Shown here piece after piece: positions 23,531-34,673 of a stretch of 64,000 nucleotides of DNA. Source of the stretch: Gordionus sp. m RMFG-2023 (taxonomy: Eukaryota > Nematomorpha > Gordioida > Chordodea > Parachordodidae); contig NC_088775.1 of the NCBI RefSeq assembly GCF_954871325.1, positions 56,769,561 to 56,833,560 of the forward strand, written 5' to 3'. The position numbers and the translations under genes are program-made. The notes beneath the pieces were generated by a model. It had not been told where the DNA came from. It ran no database searches and worked only from the letters and a program-made list of their open reading frames with translations. The first letter of the stretch is position 1. The number at the start of each line of letters is the position of its first letter.

Positions 23531-23689
23531 TTTATATTTATAAAAAATAATAAGTGGATAACTAAGTCAATTCTAAGGCCGCAAAAAAATTTTTTTAGCA
23601 ATTTCTCCCACAATTTTTATATTTCTCCCACAAAATACCTAATTTCTCCCACAATTTGAAAATTTTGACCTGGCAACCCTGGGTATGTA

Positions 23690-24050
23690 TGGTCAATTGC
23701 GGGAGAAATGTAGTGAAAATATTTTTTAGCGGGAGAATATGAAAATCAAGTTTGTGAAAAATGGCTTAGTTACCCTAACACCCCCTCCCCCCCTTCCCCA
23801 TTAATTCTTAAAAAGTCAGTAACTTTTGTAATTTCAAATTAAATACATGTTCTCATATTTTTAAGCATGGGAAATAAGGGTCGGAACCCCGTCTTTCCTC
23901 CAGGTTCGTGCTCAAAGCTGGTTTAGACAATTTTGGACCCAAACCCCGGGTCTGGAGTTTACATAACCAACCAATAAACAACACTTAATTTTTTTTAATA
24001 TAAATACTTTTTAAATCAAAAAATTTATTTATACGTAAAATTGTAGATTA
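23690..24050. other. Short stretch without a recognised gene
   Basis: Contains C-rich runs (23780-23795) and a GC-richer patch near 23880-23960 (CAAACCCCGGGTCTGG) that may be part of another MITE. No gene seen. Confidence 0.3.
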
Positions 24051-24054
24051 TACA

Positions 24055-24536
24055 AATCAATCTCCTTACTTTAAAATTTAAATGTTTTGCTATGTAATTA
24101 AATAGTGTGCTCTCTATTAACCTCATGCACCCTTCTGTTGTGATTTAATCTTGACATGGATGCTACATATTTCAAACATTGCCTTTAAAATTTAATGATT
24201 AAATTTTCTTTGCTTTTGGGAAAACTTTTATCCACGTCGAAGTTATATCTTTCCATGAAAATCAACTCTAACAAGTTTTTTTAATCTCATTAACTTCTCC
24301 TAACAATAACATCCACAACAGTTATCTGTACCTTAATATTAAAAAAGTTAAAATTTTATACCTGATAAATTTTAAATAACAAATAAAAGTTAAAATTTTT
24401 AACCTATCCGCTCGCACTTTTTAATATTATTTAACTAGCCTGCCCAATTAGATGGACGGGCATAGGCTAAAAACCAGCTCGTTTCAGAAAAAAAGCTTAC
24501 AAATAACGAATATATAAATTGTCACTTTTCTATAAG
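24055..24536 (-). repeat. Inner part of the nest's right arm
   Basis: This is the inverse of 6710-7170: it keeps GATGGACGGGCATAGGCT, AATTTTTAACC, CATCCACAAC and the TTATCCACGTCGAAG-like segments in mirrored order. It then enters the palindromic tandem unit (AATTGTCACTTTTCTATAAG) and is cut there by the hAT at 24545. Confidence 0.85.
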
Positions 24537-24544
24537 TATATCCT

Positions 24545-26441
24545 CATTGGCGTACGCACCGGGGGGGGGGCAGGGGGACAACCCCCCCCCCCCCCCACAA
24601 AGCCAAAAAATGCAGATTTTTTCAAAAATATTATTGTTTATATTAATTTATATTTGTTAATATTTATTCGTATCTCATATTAAATATATATTATATTACA
24701 TTATTATCAATTAATTTCGATTTCAAGTTTTCCGGCGTAATATTTACTTATTATTTTCAAATTTTTAGTGGCGTAATATTTATCTATCATTTTCAAATTT
24801 CTAGTCAAATAATAATTAATTCTGAAACTTCTGGTCCAACAGGGTAAAAGAAATTGCAACCTTGTCCAACGAGATAGAGCCTCTTCCATCAAGCACTAAC
24901 AGCTATTAAGGAGTTAGAAGAGCCAATTATTTGCTATTACTGAAATACTACAATGGCCTGAAAGAAATATTTCCTCAGAAGCAAGAAAATTATTGGATTC
25001 AATGCTTATTTCAAATTTTATTTCTCATTAGAATGTATTATTTAATTATACAACTATTTTAAGTATTACTTTTCAAAAACATGACAATGATTTGATTAAG
25101 AAGATGAGAATAGCGGAGAGCATTTTATCAGAACTCAAGGAAATTAGGGCTAATGTTGATGAAGAATTTCATATTTTATATTTTATTGTTGAGTCAAAAG
25201 CAGAGCTATACGTGTTTAATATATGTCTCCCTCGACAGCAAGGCAAGCTCATCGTTAAAACATTAATATAGGATCAGTAGAAGAGTTTATCTTAGATGCA
25301 GATACATTTATTACCCAAATAAATGAATTTTTAATATATCATGCAGCACTTACATCTGCAAATATTACTTCCACAAAAGCCTTCCCAACCTTTTTCAAAT
25401 GGTGATAGAAAAAAAAATATTTGTTAGATTTTTATTATGAAGATGTTAAAGTATCTTATGATGCCTTACTAGCTGAATAACTATGTTTATAAGATTAACT
25501 ATAGTTAATATAGTCACAAAAAATGCTATGGATGCTCTGCATTATTTCAAACACATTTTAGATTAAATTCTCAATGTATTAAAAAAAGGGTTTATAAACT
25601 CTTCCCATTAGTAAACTAATGAGAGAACACTCTCTTTTTTAAGAAGAATAACAGAGGCCTGCAGAAGTACCATTTGCAGGGCACGGCCCGGATTTTTTTT
25701 AAAGATTTTTTACGCTATTTTAAAAAAATTTTTTAGGCCGCTCGGCTTATTTTAAAAATTTACAGGCTCGGCCCGTCTTTTTTTAAAATAAAATTTTCAG
25801 GCCCGGCCTGGATTTTTCAAAAATAAATTATATTTATTTTTGATTTTTATAGCTAATAATAACGATTTCAAATATAGGCTGTTTTAAAAAATACAGCCCG
25901 GCTTGGGTGTTTTTTTAAAAAAATTTAGGTCCGGCCCGGGGGTTTTTTAAAAAAAATTTTGGGCCCGGCCTTGGTATAATTAAAAAAATTAAAATATTGT
26001 CCGGCCCAGGAGCCGGGCCTGCAGGTCTCTGAAAAACATACCAAGAAGTACAACATGTGAAAGTAGATTGAAAGGTTTGGATTTTTTGAATATTCATAGG
26101 CATTTGACGACAAGCAATGATGAGATAATTGAAAAATTAGCTCAATTCCAACGAAGATTGGATTTTACATTGTAAATATATAACATACAAAATACAATTA
26201 TTCCTAAGAAACTTTTTGTGTAAAGGCTCAAAAAATTCTAATTTCTATTTTGGGTCATTTAAGTGATTCTTTACATATAATTTTTTTATAATTCACATTA
26301 ATTTAAAATTGTGTATTAGGAATAGTTATTAGTCCTAATAAATTTATGCTTGATATTTTTAAAAAACAATAATATTTCTCAAAAAAATTTATTATCCCCC
26401 CCCCCCCCCCCCCCCAGACCAAATTCCTGCGTACGCGCCTG
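24545..26441 (+). mobile_element. hAT element copy B (ZMYM1-like), TSD tatatcct
   Basis: A degraded left end (GGCGTACGCACC) and a clear right end CCTGCGTACGCGCCTG (ending 26441) are flanked by identical tatatcct (24537-24544, 26442-26449). It is 1897 bp, coding strand plus. Transposase traces at 25100-25250 include MRIAESILSELKEIRANVDE and KAELYVFNICLPRQQ. Large parts are missing and frames are broken. It shares its internal deletion and its MITE (25652-26031) with copy C. Confidence 0.9.
25652..26031. mobile_element. GGCCCGG-family hAT MITE captured inside copy B
   Basis: Ends CAGAGGCCTGCAG and CTGCAGGTCTCTG are the family's inverted termini. Blocks of GGCCCGG alternate with TTTTTAAA. The flanks aagaataa and aaaaacat agree at five of eight positions, as expected for an old duplication. 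The site is the same as in copy C. Confidence 0.85.
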
Positions 26442-26449
26442 TATATCCT

Positions 26450-26650
26450 TATTTAAATTATTTATCAATAATAATATATTTAATCAATATTAAACACAAT
26501 TATAAATTTCTTTTATTCAAATTTTTCATACAAAAAAAATAATAATCCCAATCTCTTTTTAATCAATTATTTTATAAAATGTTAAAATCGAATATAATTG
26601 ACATTTCAAATAATTAATTTTTTTATATATCTATATATTTTTATTATTAC
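26450..26650 (+). repeat. 200-bp sequence repeated at 30275-30475
   Basis: ACACAATTATRAATTTCTTT, CATACAAAA-AATAATAATC and ACCAATTATTTTATAAAATG-like blocks follow in the same order at both places. At 30275 the sequence runs straight into the arm's tandem units, so it is likely arm-associated. Confidence 0.7.
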
Positions 26651-26827
26651 GATATGTCCACCCCTAACGGGCCAATGACTTTTTTAAAAAAATAAAAAAT
26701 ATATATATAATATACTAAATATACAGATATAAACCTATCACTAATATTATATAGATAAACAAAATATTATATATATACGTATGATCACATCTTTTATCTT
26801 TATATTAAGTTTCAGGTTGTAAAAATT

Positions 26828-27420
26828 TTATTTTCTCCATCTCACTAGCGGTATATCCAGTATTCGATCTTGAAATGTGAGCGTTCTATTCATCTTTCCT
26901 TGATCTTGCACATTCGTATAGCTTGTCGTGACGTTCATATTCATCTTTCCTTGATCTTGCACACTCGTATAGCTTGGCTTTACTTGTTCCTCGATAATGC
27001 AACAGTGGCCAGACTCGATTTCCATAAAATTTGTTTCAGGACTCCAATTCATTTACTCTATTATAATCTTGGTGCGTATTTCCCAAATTCACCTTCTTTT
27101 CTTTCTCTAGATTATAGTCTTTAGAACAGCTTGGTATATCTTGATATGTCTTTAATTCATCACTATGAATATTAGGTAGACATACTTTTTTTTTTAACAG
27201 ATACGCAAGTACATCACATTCCGCTATTAGATGTTTCATGGATTGACATCTAAAACACTGACGTACACTAGCGGACTTAGACTTGTATAATCTAATTTTG
27301 TGATTATTGTCACTTTATTCCTGGATTCAAAACATTTATCAATTGTTTTGATCTCTTCCGAATAATGACTATCTGAAGGTAGAATGTACCACAGTCCATG
27401 AGAGGTAACTCCTTTTTATA
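26828..27420 (-). other. Gag-like / ORF1-like zinc-knuckle protein fossil
   Basis: Minus-strand translation contains QCFRCQSMKHLIAEC, an exact C-x2-C-x4-H-x4-C zinc knuckle as in retroelement Gag or LINE ORF1 proteins. It is preceded by a SHGLWYILPSDSHYSEEIKT stretch and followed by a hydrophilic tail. A 51-bp in-frame duplication (26891 and 26942) repeats TSYTNVQDQGKMN in the tail. The element is broken and isolated: no polymerase lies beside it. The family cannot be decided. Confidence 0.55.
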
Positions 27421-27469
27421 TGAATTCATTAACAAAAATTTTTTCTTTTTCTATATATATTTCCTTTTT

Positions 27470-27562
27470 ATAATATTAATTTTATTAAACCATTAACGTT
27501 AATTTATTACATTTAATAATATTAATTTTATTAAACCATTAACGTTAATTTATTACATTTAA
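27470..27562. repeat. 46-bp tandem duplication
   Basis: TAATATTAATTTTATTAAAC then CATTAACGTTAATTTATTAC is present twice in a row, starting at 27471 and 27517. Confidence 0.95.
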
Positions 27563-28050
27563 TAATTTAACACAAAAAATTTTTATAAATATTTATAAAA
27601 AAATTATGAATTTTATATCTTTTTCCCAACACATTTTAATAACAATTTTATATTTTTTTTATTTTTACTATATCTTAATCAACTTAATTTGTAAACAATC
27701 AACTTAAGCTAAAATATATTTAACACAAACACATTTTTGTTTTTTAACTCACCATCAAAACATCCAACACATTTTAATCATTTTCATAAAAAAATTTTCT
27801 ATACAAAAATATTTTAACTGACCATATAATCTACTGGAATACATTTATTCAATTATCCCACATAAAAAAAAATATAATAACACTTTCATAAACGTCTCCA
27901 TTAACTATATATGAATCTTGTTATCATTTATTGAGATAACTTTTTATGAACATCTTTATTAATGATTATTTTTTTTATTTTCTTTTTTAAAAAAAATACA
28001 TTCCTTTCACTGAACATTTTTTTTAAACAATTTTGCCAAAACTATAAAAA
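27563..28050. other. AT-rich stretch without a recognised gene
   Basis: No gene, RNA or clear repeat seen. Confidence 0.3.
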
Positions 28051-28051
28051 C

Positions 28052-29452
28052 CAGGGATGTGAACCCTTCGACAAAAAAATAGGGTTCGGTCCGGTAATAA
28101 ATTTGAAAATAAGACTTTTTTTCATTCATTTTTTATTATACTTCAATATATACACATTTATAATTCGAAATGAGATAATTTATATTTTAAATATTTTATT
28201 CAATCGCACAATCATGATATCTTCTAAAATATCATCTTTCAGATTTCCACGTAAATTAGTCAACGATGAAAATCCACGTTCTACGCTTACCTAAAATAGA
28301 TAGTCATTTTTATAATACATAAATTATTGTACTTGTGTCGCCGGTACAGCCATGACGATTCTAGAAAAGGTATATAATTCTGGATATATTGAAGTTCCTC
28401 CCAGAATTTTAAAATGTTTGCATCTCTATTTATTCTCATAACTTCCGAGAACTTTTCTATTAAACAATAGATATTTTTTGCTCCTTTCTATCAGATGATA
28501 ATTTAATTTTTTTTTCTCTATCTAATAGTAAAATTTCCAGATCATCAATATCATTATCATTGTTATCGCTACAACCAGTAGATATTGTTGTAATTACCAA
28601 TGTATTGTAAATAATAGAGTTTTGGGTATGCCATAAATCTTCAAGATGGTCTATAGCCATTTGTTTTTGCTCACTACTTAATAAAACCTGATATCGCGGG
28701 TTTAAATATATATAAGCATATACAACACTATTTTGTAAATATTGTTGCTCTCTTATTTTCGTATTTTCTAATACTTCATTTGAAAAAGAACTTGTTAATC
28801 TCCCTAATTCTAATCGACATCTTAACCATATGCCATAAAAATCCGATAAACATAATTGTTCTGCTTGCACTCTTAATGTTGTTTTTTTTAAAGGAACCAG
28901 CACACTAGTAAGCTCTTTTACTTGATTCCAATCATCTTCTGACAAAATGATTTCACATGCTCCTATGATAAAATCATTACAGAAATCTTTCAAACTTAAT
29001 AATCGCTCTAGCATCATACATATAGAGGACCAACATCTAAAATTGCCATTTACCTTTTCATGGATTTTAATATTCTAACAATTGTGGGAGTTCTTAAATA
29101 TTTTACAACATCCCTTGCTTTATCAATTATAGTTTTAAAATGACTATTTTTTAGGGAGATTCCACGAAAAAAATTATAAAAATTTTACATTATTTTTTAA
29201 AAATTAATAAAATTATAAAAATTTTATATTATTTTTTAAAAATTAATAAAATTTTATATTATTTTTTAAAAATTAATAAAATTTTATATTATTTTTTAAA
29301 AATTATATTTTTACGTTAATTTAAAAAAAAAAAATTTTATGTTAAAAATTTTTAGCAAGCTGAACCCTTGGATCCTCCACTTTTTAAAAGGGTCCGGGTT
29401 CAGCCAAAATACGAGGGTCCAGGAGGGTTCAGGGTCCGGGTTCACATCCCTG
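28052..29452 (-). mobile_element. 1.4-kb hAT element (CAGGGATGTGAACCC ends), TSD ataaaaac
   Basis: Ends CAGGGATGTGAACCC (28052) and GGGTTCACATCCCTG (ending 29452) are flanked by identical ataaaaac (28044-28051, 29453-29460). The 1401-bp element is far shorter than an autonomous hAT and keeps only the C-terminal half of the transposase, on the minus strand. GGGTCCGGGTTC-type motifs sit beneath both ends. A four-copy ~37-bp AT repeat lies at 29180-29310. Confidence 0.95.
28235..29170 (-). pseudogene. hAT transposase, C-terminal half
   Basis: Open from 29017 to 28460: MMLERLLSLKDFCNDFI, then LSEDDWNQVKELTSVLVPLK, then AEQLCLSDFYGIWLRCRLEL, then YLNPRYQVLLSSEQK. Just upstream, in another frame, lies KARDVVKYLRTPTI. 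Downstream, after frame changes, come ILKFWEELQYIQNYIPFLES and VSVERGFSSLTNLRGNLKDD followed by ILEDIMIVRLN, the dimerisation block. The BED finger and the first catalytic aspartate region are absent. It could not work as a transposase but might encode a dimerising fragment. Confidence 0.85.
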
Positions 29453-29460
29453 ATAAAAAC

Positions 29461-30270
29461 TGCTTTAATCCATTTTTTTTATAAATAAATTATTAACATG
29501 TGCAATCTAATCTTTATGATATTATCTATTTTTGCAATCATTAAAAATAGTGTATTAAGTATTTTTTTATCACCAATTAGTTCAGTAAGATACACTGAAC
29601 CCGGTTTATCCACAATCATTGGAGAATAATTAGGAAATCATTATTTCCATATTCTCGAATGAAAATCATTAACTAAGTACTTATTAACTAAGTTCAATCC
29701 TTTATTTACATAATTTTGTTGATACACAATCGTTTGGGAATATTTAGTAAATTTTTATTTACGTATTCTCACAGATGATCATTGTGACGTACTCCCGTAG
29801 TTCCATCCTACCAATTCAATTTATTTCCTAAATTCTCCAATATACAACCCTTTTCCCATTTTTATTTTTATTATCAAATAAACGAGCCCAATTTGATAAC
29901 TAATATTATAATCAGAAATTAATAGGCTAGGCTCATAATCAAAATTAAGCAAATAGCCCATTTCATTATATAAAAAAATTTTTTTTAAATATTAAAAAAA
30001 AATTTTTGTTTTTACTTTATACAACCTAATTAATTAAATTTTATCTTACAAAATTTTAAATTACTTTACATATTAATTCCAATAAATAGTTACAAAAAAA
30101 TTGATTTATATATATAAAATAAAATTCTTTTACCTTTATTTCCTTATGAGAATAATTTATTAGGAACTCTGTTCTAGAATCCTTTTACAATGTGAACTGT
30201 GTCACAGAAATATTTTATTTTTATAATATACTTTAATCCTGAATCCGAAAAATCCTGGTTTCCACTATCA
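29461..30270. other. AT-rich stretch without a recognised gene
   Basis: Contains a pair of similar stretches about 29610 and 29735 (ATTAGGAAATCATTATTTCC / TTTAGTAAATTTTTATTTAC contexts). No gene seen. Confidence 0.3.
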
Positions 30271-30483
30271 ACAATAAAATAAACACAATTATGAATTTCT
30301 TTTATTCAAATTTTTCTATCATTTTTCATACAAAATAATAATAATCCCAATCACTTTTTTACCAATTATTTTATAAAATGTAAAAATCCAATATGATTGA
30401 CATTTTAAATAATTATTTTTTCTATATATCAATATATATTCCTTACTATTATAAATTTAACATGTTTACAATTTATTTTTTTA

Positions 30484-30700
30484 CCCTGTTGCTTCAAAAA
30501 AGTTCAAAAATAACGATTATGATAATTGTCACTTTTCTATGGTACCATATTCACTGAAATTTTAATTTAACATCTTTACAATATATATTTTTACCTATTT
30601 GATTTAAAAAAATTCTAAAAAGTTCAAAAATAACGATTATGACAATTGTCACTTTTCTATTGTACATCTTCATTGAAATTTTAATTTAACATGTTTACAA
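30484..30700 (-). repeat. Two tandem units of the arm repeat
   Basis: Two units with ATGAYAATTGTCACTTTTCT at about 30521 and 30641, orientation as in the right arm. They are followed by CACTTTATCATGCGACAA near 30720, which relates to the minisatellite at 43925-44095. Read as a displaced piece of the right arm. Confidence 0.75.
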
Positions 30701-30744
30701 TGATTTGGAGTCACTTTATCACTCTTCACTTTATCATGCGACAA

Positions 30745-31150
30745 TTAAAAATTATAAATAAGAAAATTTAAGTATAAAAAATTTTTATATATTAAAATTC
30801 TTGAAAAATATTTTTTATATCATTCTTTTTTCACAAAGATTTATTATTAATAAAAATTAAGGTTTTGTAATTATCCATAAATATAATAATATTTTTTTTC
30901 TCTATATAGCTCAATTTTCTATATTATTATTATTTATTTTTTTTTAAAATTCAAATTTTTATTAAAATTCATAATCAAATATGATAAAATATTATCATTT
31001 AAAAATATACATTATAATATAGAGAATATAATAAAATATGTCATATATCAGTTTAAGTTAAAAAAAAAGATTGATACAAATGTATATTTTTATAAAAATA
31101 AAAAAACATTTAAAAAAAAAGAAAAATATCAAATGGCGAGGTTGGGCCAT
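30745..31150. other. AT-rich stretch without a recognised gene
   Basis: Very AT-rich; nothing recognised. Confidence 0.3.
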
Positions 31151-32822
31151 GATGTTTTAAATATTTGATAATTAGATCTAATTATAGATACGGCGATTTT
31201 CTGCTTGAGTTTGTAAAATGGAGAAAGGTATGATTTTTTTTATTGATTTGGATATTATTTTGAATAGATCTAAAGCCGTTTGTCCAAAAGAGCAGGTTGA
31301 TGTAGCTGCTATGGGAACAAAGTGGTTATCACACATTAGGTGTGAGTATTTTATATTTTTTAGAGATTCGGCTCTGTTAAGGGGATCATGGGAATTATTA
31401 GATGGAGCCATGGGATCAATGCAGGTAAAATCCCACATTAAAAGCTTTCCCATGAAAAAAGGTACGACAGTTTTGCCATCATAGCGTTTTATATCTAAAA
31501 AGGATATAAGTTCTAAAATACAGAGAAAATTGGCTTTATTTAAAAAAGAAGCTATTATTACATTTATTTTATCATGTTGGCTGATTTTTTATATAAATTT
31601 ACAGTGGAGAGCGTGTCTCCCATACGCGTCTGCCGATTGATTGCATTTAATGCAAATATAATGGTTCAGTAAAGGTACGCCCAAGCCTAAATTGATTGCA
31701 TAACGAAAAGTGTCGTTATCTATTAGCTGGTTGTTTAAAATGCTGGGATATGAATCTAACCATTCATGACCAGAGTTGTTCAAATTAAGAGATCTTAGGA
31801 GGGATTTATATTGGTGATCATCTCTCAAGTTGAGGTAAGCTAAGGAACGAGATACCAATCCTTGATCCCAATCTTTTTGTTTCGTTGAATCTGGTGGGGC
31901 TCTGTTTGGTAAGACATTAATATTCCAACAACTTAAGGCTTCATCTAATAATTTATCTTTATCGATAGTAATAATTTGCGAGGTAATATTTTTTACTGAT
32001 AAGGTCGATGAGATGAAGGAAACAAGGGCTATACTTTATGCCAATCTTAGGCCTGGTCCTCCGGATTTACAAGGAAGAGTTGCTTGAAGCCATGAGTTAT
32101 AATCGAGTTTGATGTTTATTAACTCTGTAATCATTTGTAGTATCTTTTGTTCATATTCTTTTAAAAGAATTTCAAAAGAGAAGGCACCAGAAGTTTTTAA
32201 ACAATAGGATTTGTGGTATTAAAAAGGCGTTTTTAAGAATGTAATATGCTTGATAGATGGGTATTTTTTTTAAGATCGATAGTTTGGGGAATAGTGATTG
32301 AAGGTGATTATTTAAAAAATTAAAAACTCCCTCTGCACCTCCCAATGGGGCTCCTAATATAATGAAATCTTGTAAGGGTGTCCGTCTAAAGTTATCTAAT
32401 ATGATGTCTGTTGGAGGCGGAGAAAGATAAATTTCGCATTTATTTTTATTTAAGGATAAATTAAGTTCATCAAAGTGTTTGTTGATTATATCTAGACAAT
32501 TCTGGATTGAAGAAATGGTCCCCGATATAGTACAATCGTCAAGGTACCAAACATGTAGATTGAGTTTGAGAGCAAAATCACTTATTAGGTGTTTAAGGGT
32601 ATAGCAAAAAAGTAGTGGTCCTAATGGGTCACCCTGTTGGAGGCTTTCCGCAGTATTAATATAATCATTAAGTTTGAGTAAGGAAGGAATGCCATAGCTA
32701 AGATGGATGTATATGAGGTAGTCAGGGAATGTTTCCAAGAAAGTATCGATCATTTTATTCCTATTAATTGAATTAAAGGCATTGTATATGTCTAGTTTTG
32801 CTCTATAATCTTCAGGTTTGAG

Positions 32823-34673
32823 CTGGCGCGTACTCAAGAATTATGTCTGGGGGGGGGTAATAATTTTTTTTTAAGAAATATTAATATTTTTAAAAATATC
32901 AAGCATACATTTATTAGGACTAATAAATATTTCTAATACACAATTATAAATTAATGTGAATTATAAAAATTTTATATGTAAAGCATCACTTAAATGACCC
33001 AAAATAGAAATTTGAATTTTTTGAGCCTTTACACAAAATGTTTCTTAGGAATTATTGTATTTTGTTTATATATTTACAATGTAAAATCCAATCTTCGTTG
33101 GGATTGAGCTAATTTTGCAATTATCTCATTCTTGCTTGTCGTCAAATGCCTATGAATATTCAAAAGATCCAAACCTTTCAATCTACTTTCAGAAGTTGTA
33201 CTTCTTGGTATGTTTTTCAGAGATCTGCAGGCCCGGCCCCCGGGCCGGACCGTATTTTAATTTATTTAAATATACCGGGGCTGGACCCAAATTTTTTTAA
33301 AAAAAACACCCACGCCGGGCCTGAAAATTTCTTTAAAAAAAATTTTCGGGCCGGGTTGTATATTTTAAAACAGCCTATATTTGAAATCGCTTTTATTAGC
33401 TATAAAAATCAAAAATAAATATAATTTATTTTTAAAAAATCCGGGTCGGGCCTGAAAATTTATTTTAAAAAAACCCGGGCCGGGCTGTAAAAATTAAAAA
33501 AAAAAAATCCGGGCTGTGCTCTGCAAATGGTATATCTGCAGGGCTCTGTTATTTTTCTTAAAAAAGAGAACGTTTTCTCATTAGTTTACTAATGGGAAGA
33601 GTTGCTAATATATATAAACCCTTTTAATACATTGGGAATATAATCTGAAATGTGTTTGAAATAATGCAGAGCATCCATAGTATTTTTTGGGACTATATCA
33701 ACCATAGTTAATCTTATAAACATAGTTATTCAGCTAATAAGGCATCATAAGATAGTTTAACATCTTCATGATAAAAATCCAACAAATATTTTTTTTTCTA
33801 TCACCATCTGAAAAATGCTGGGGGTATGGAAGTAATATTTGCAGATTGGTGAGTGCATGATGAAATAAAAACCATTCATTTTCGGTTATAAATGTATCTG
33901 TATCTAAGATATACTCTTCTACTGATCCTATTTTAATGTTTTAACTATGAGCTTGCCTTGCTGCAAGTCGAGGGAGACAAATATGAAACACATATAGCTC
34001 TTTTTGACTTAAGAATAACATATAAAATATAATTCTTCATCAACATTAGCCCTAATTTCCTTGAATTCTAATAAAATGCTCTCCGTTATTCTCATCTTCT
34101 TAATCAAGTCAATATCATGTTTTTGAAAAGTAATACATAAAAAGTTGTATAATTAAATAATACATTCTAATGAGAAAAAAAAATTTGGAATAAGCATTGA
34201 ATCCTATAATTTTCTTGCTTCTGAGGAAATATTTCTTTCAGGCCATTATGATATTTCAGTAATAGCAAACAATCGGCTCTTCTAATTCATAAAAACTGTT
34301 ACTGCTTGATGGCGGAGACTATCTCGTTGAACAAGCTTGCAATTTCTTTCTCCTTGTTGGACAATTTCAGAATAATTATTATTTGACTAGAAATTTGAAA
34401 ATGGTAGATAAATATTACGCCACTAAAAGTTTGAATATAATATGTAAATATTACACCGGAAAACCTGAAATCGAAATTAATTGATAAAATAATTTATTGA
34501 TGAATGTGATAATAAATGTAATTAAATATATATTTAATATGAGATAGGAATAAATATTAAAAAATATAAATGAATATAAACAATAATATTTTTGAAAATA
34601 TATATCCGGCATCTCCATTTTTTGGCTTTGGGGGATGTTTATCTCCCTGCCCCCCCCGCTGCGTACGCGCCTG
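32823..34673 (-). mobile_element. hAT element copy C inside the reverse transcriptase, TSD g(g/a)tttgag
   Basis: Ends CTGGCGCGTACTCAAG (32823) and GCTGCGTACGCGCCTG (ending 34673) are flanked by ggtttgag (32815-32822) and gatttgag (34674-34681), seven of eight matching. It is 1851 bp, minus coding strand, with only transposase scraps (34110-33640, for example MRITESILLEFKEIRANVDE). Removing it restores continuity between the SRLVLSNLKS end and the QLKPEDYRAKLDIYN start of the surrounding reverse transcriptase. Confidence 0.95.
33218..33548. mobile_element. GGCCCGG-family hAT MITE captured inside copy C
   Basis: Starts CAGAGATCTGCAGGCCC and ends GCAGGGCTCTG. Copy A has an uninterrupted GGTATGTTTTTATTCTC at this point; copy C has GGTATGTTTTT, then the MITE, then TTATTTTTC, so an old 8-bp duplication is likely. 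Confidence 0.85.

Larger units (their letters stand above)
19829..23681 (-). mobile_element. hAT element with CAGGGTTGCCA ends, TSD ggtatgta
   Basis: The left end CAGGGTTGCCATGCC (19829) and right end GACCTGGCAACCCTG (ending 23681) are inverted. The flanks ggtatgta (19821-19828, 23682-23689) are identical. Subterminal CTCCCACAATTTT repeats face one another at both ends (about 19870-19945 and 23600-23665). Its 3853 bp include a 313-bp tandem duplication, a nested 1178-bp hAT derivative and a minisatellite. Confidence 0.9.

Noticed and set aside
25915-26113. Open frames rich in Pro-Gly-Ala over the GGCCCGG patches (also 33115-33418, 55786-56088).
   Set aside because: They are translations of MITE subterminal repeats in arbitrary frames, with no start context or family.
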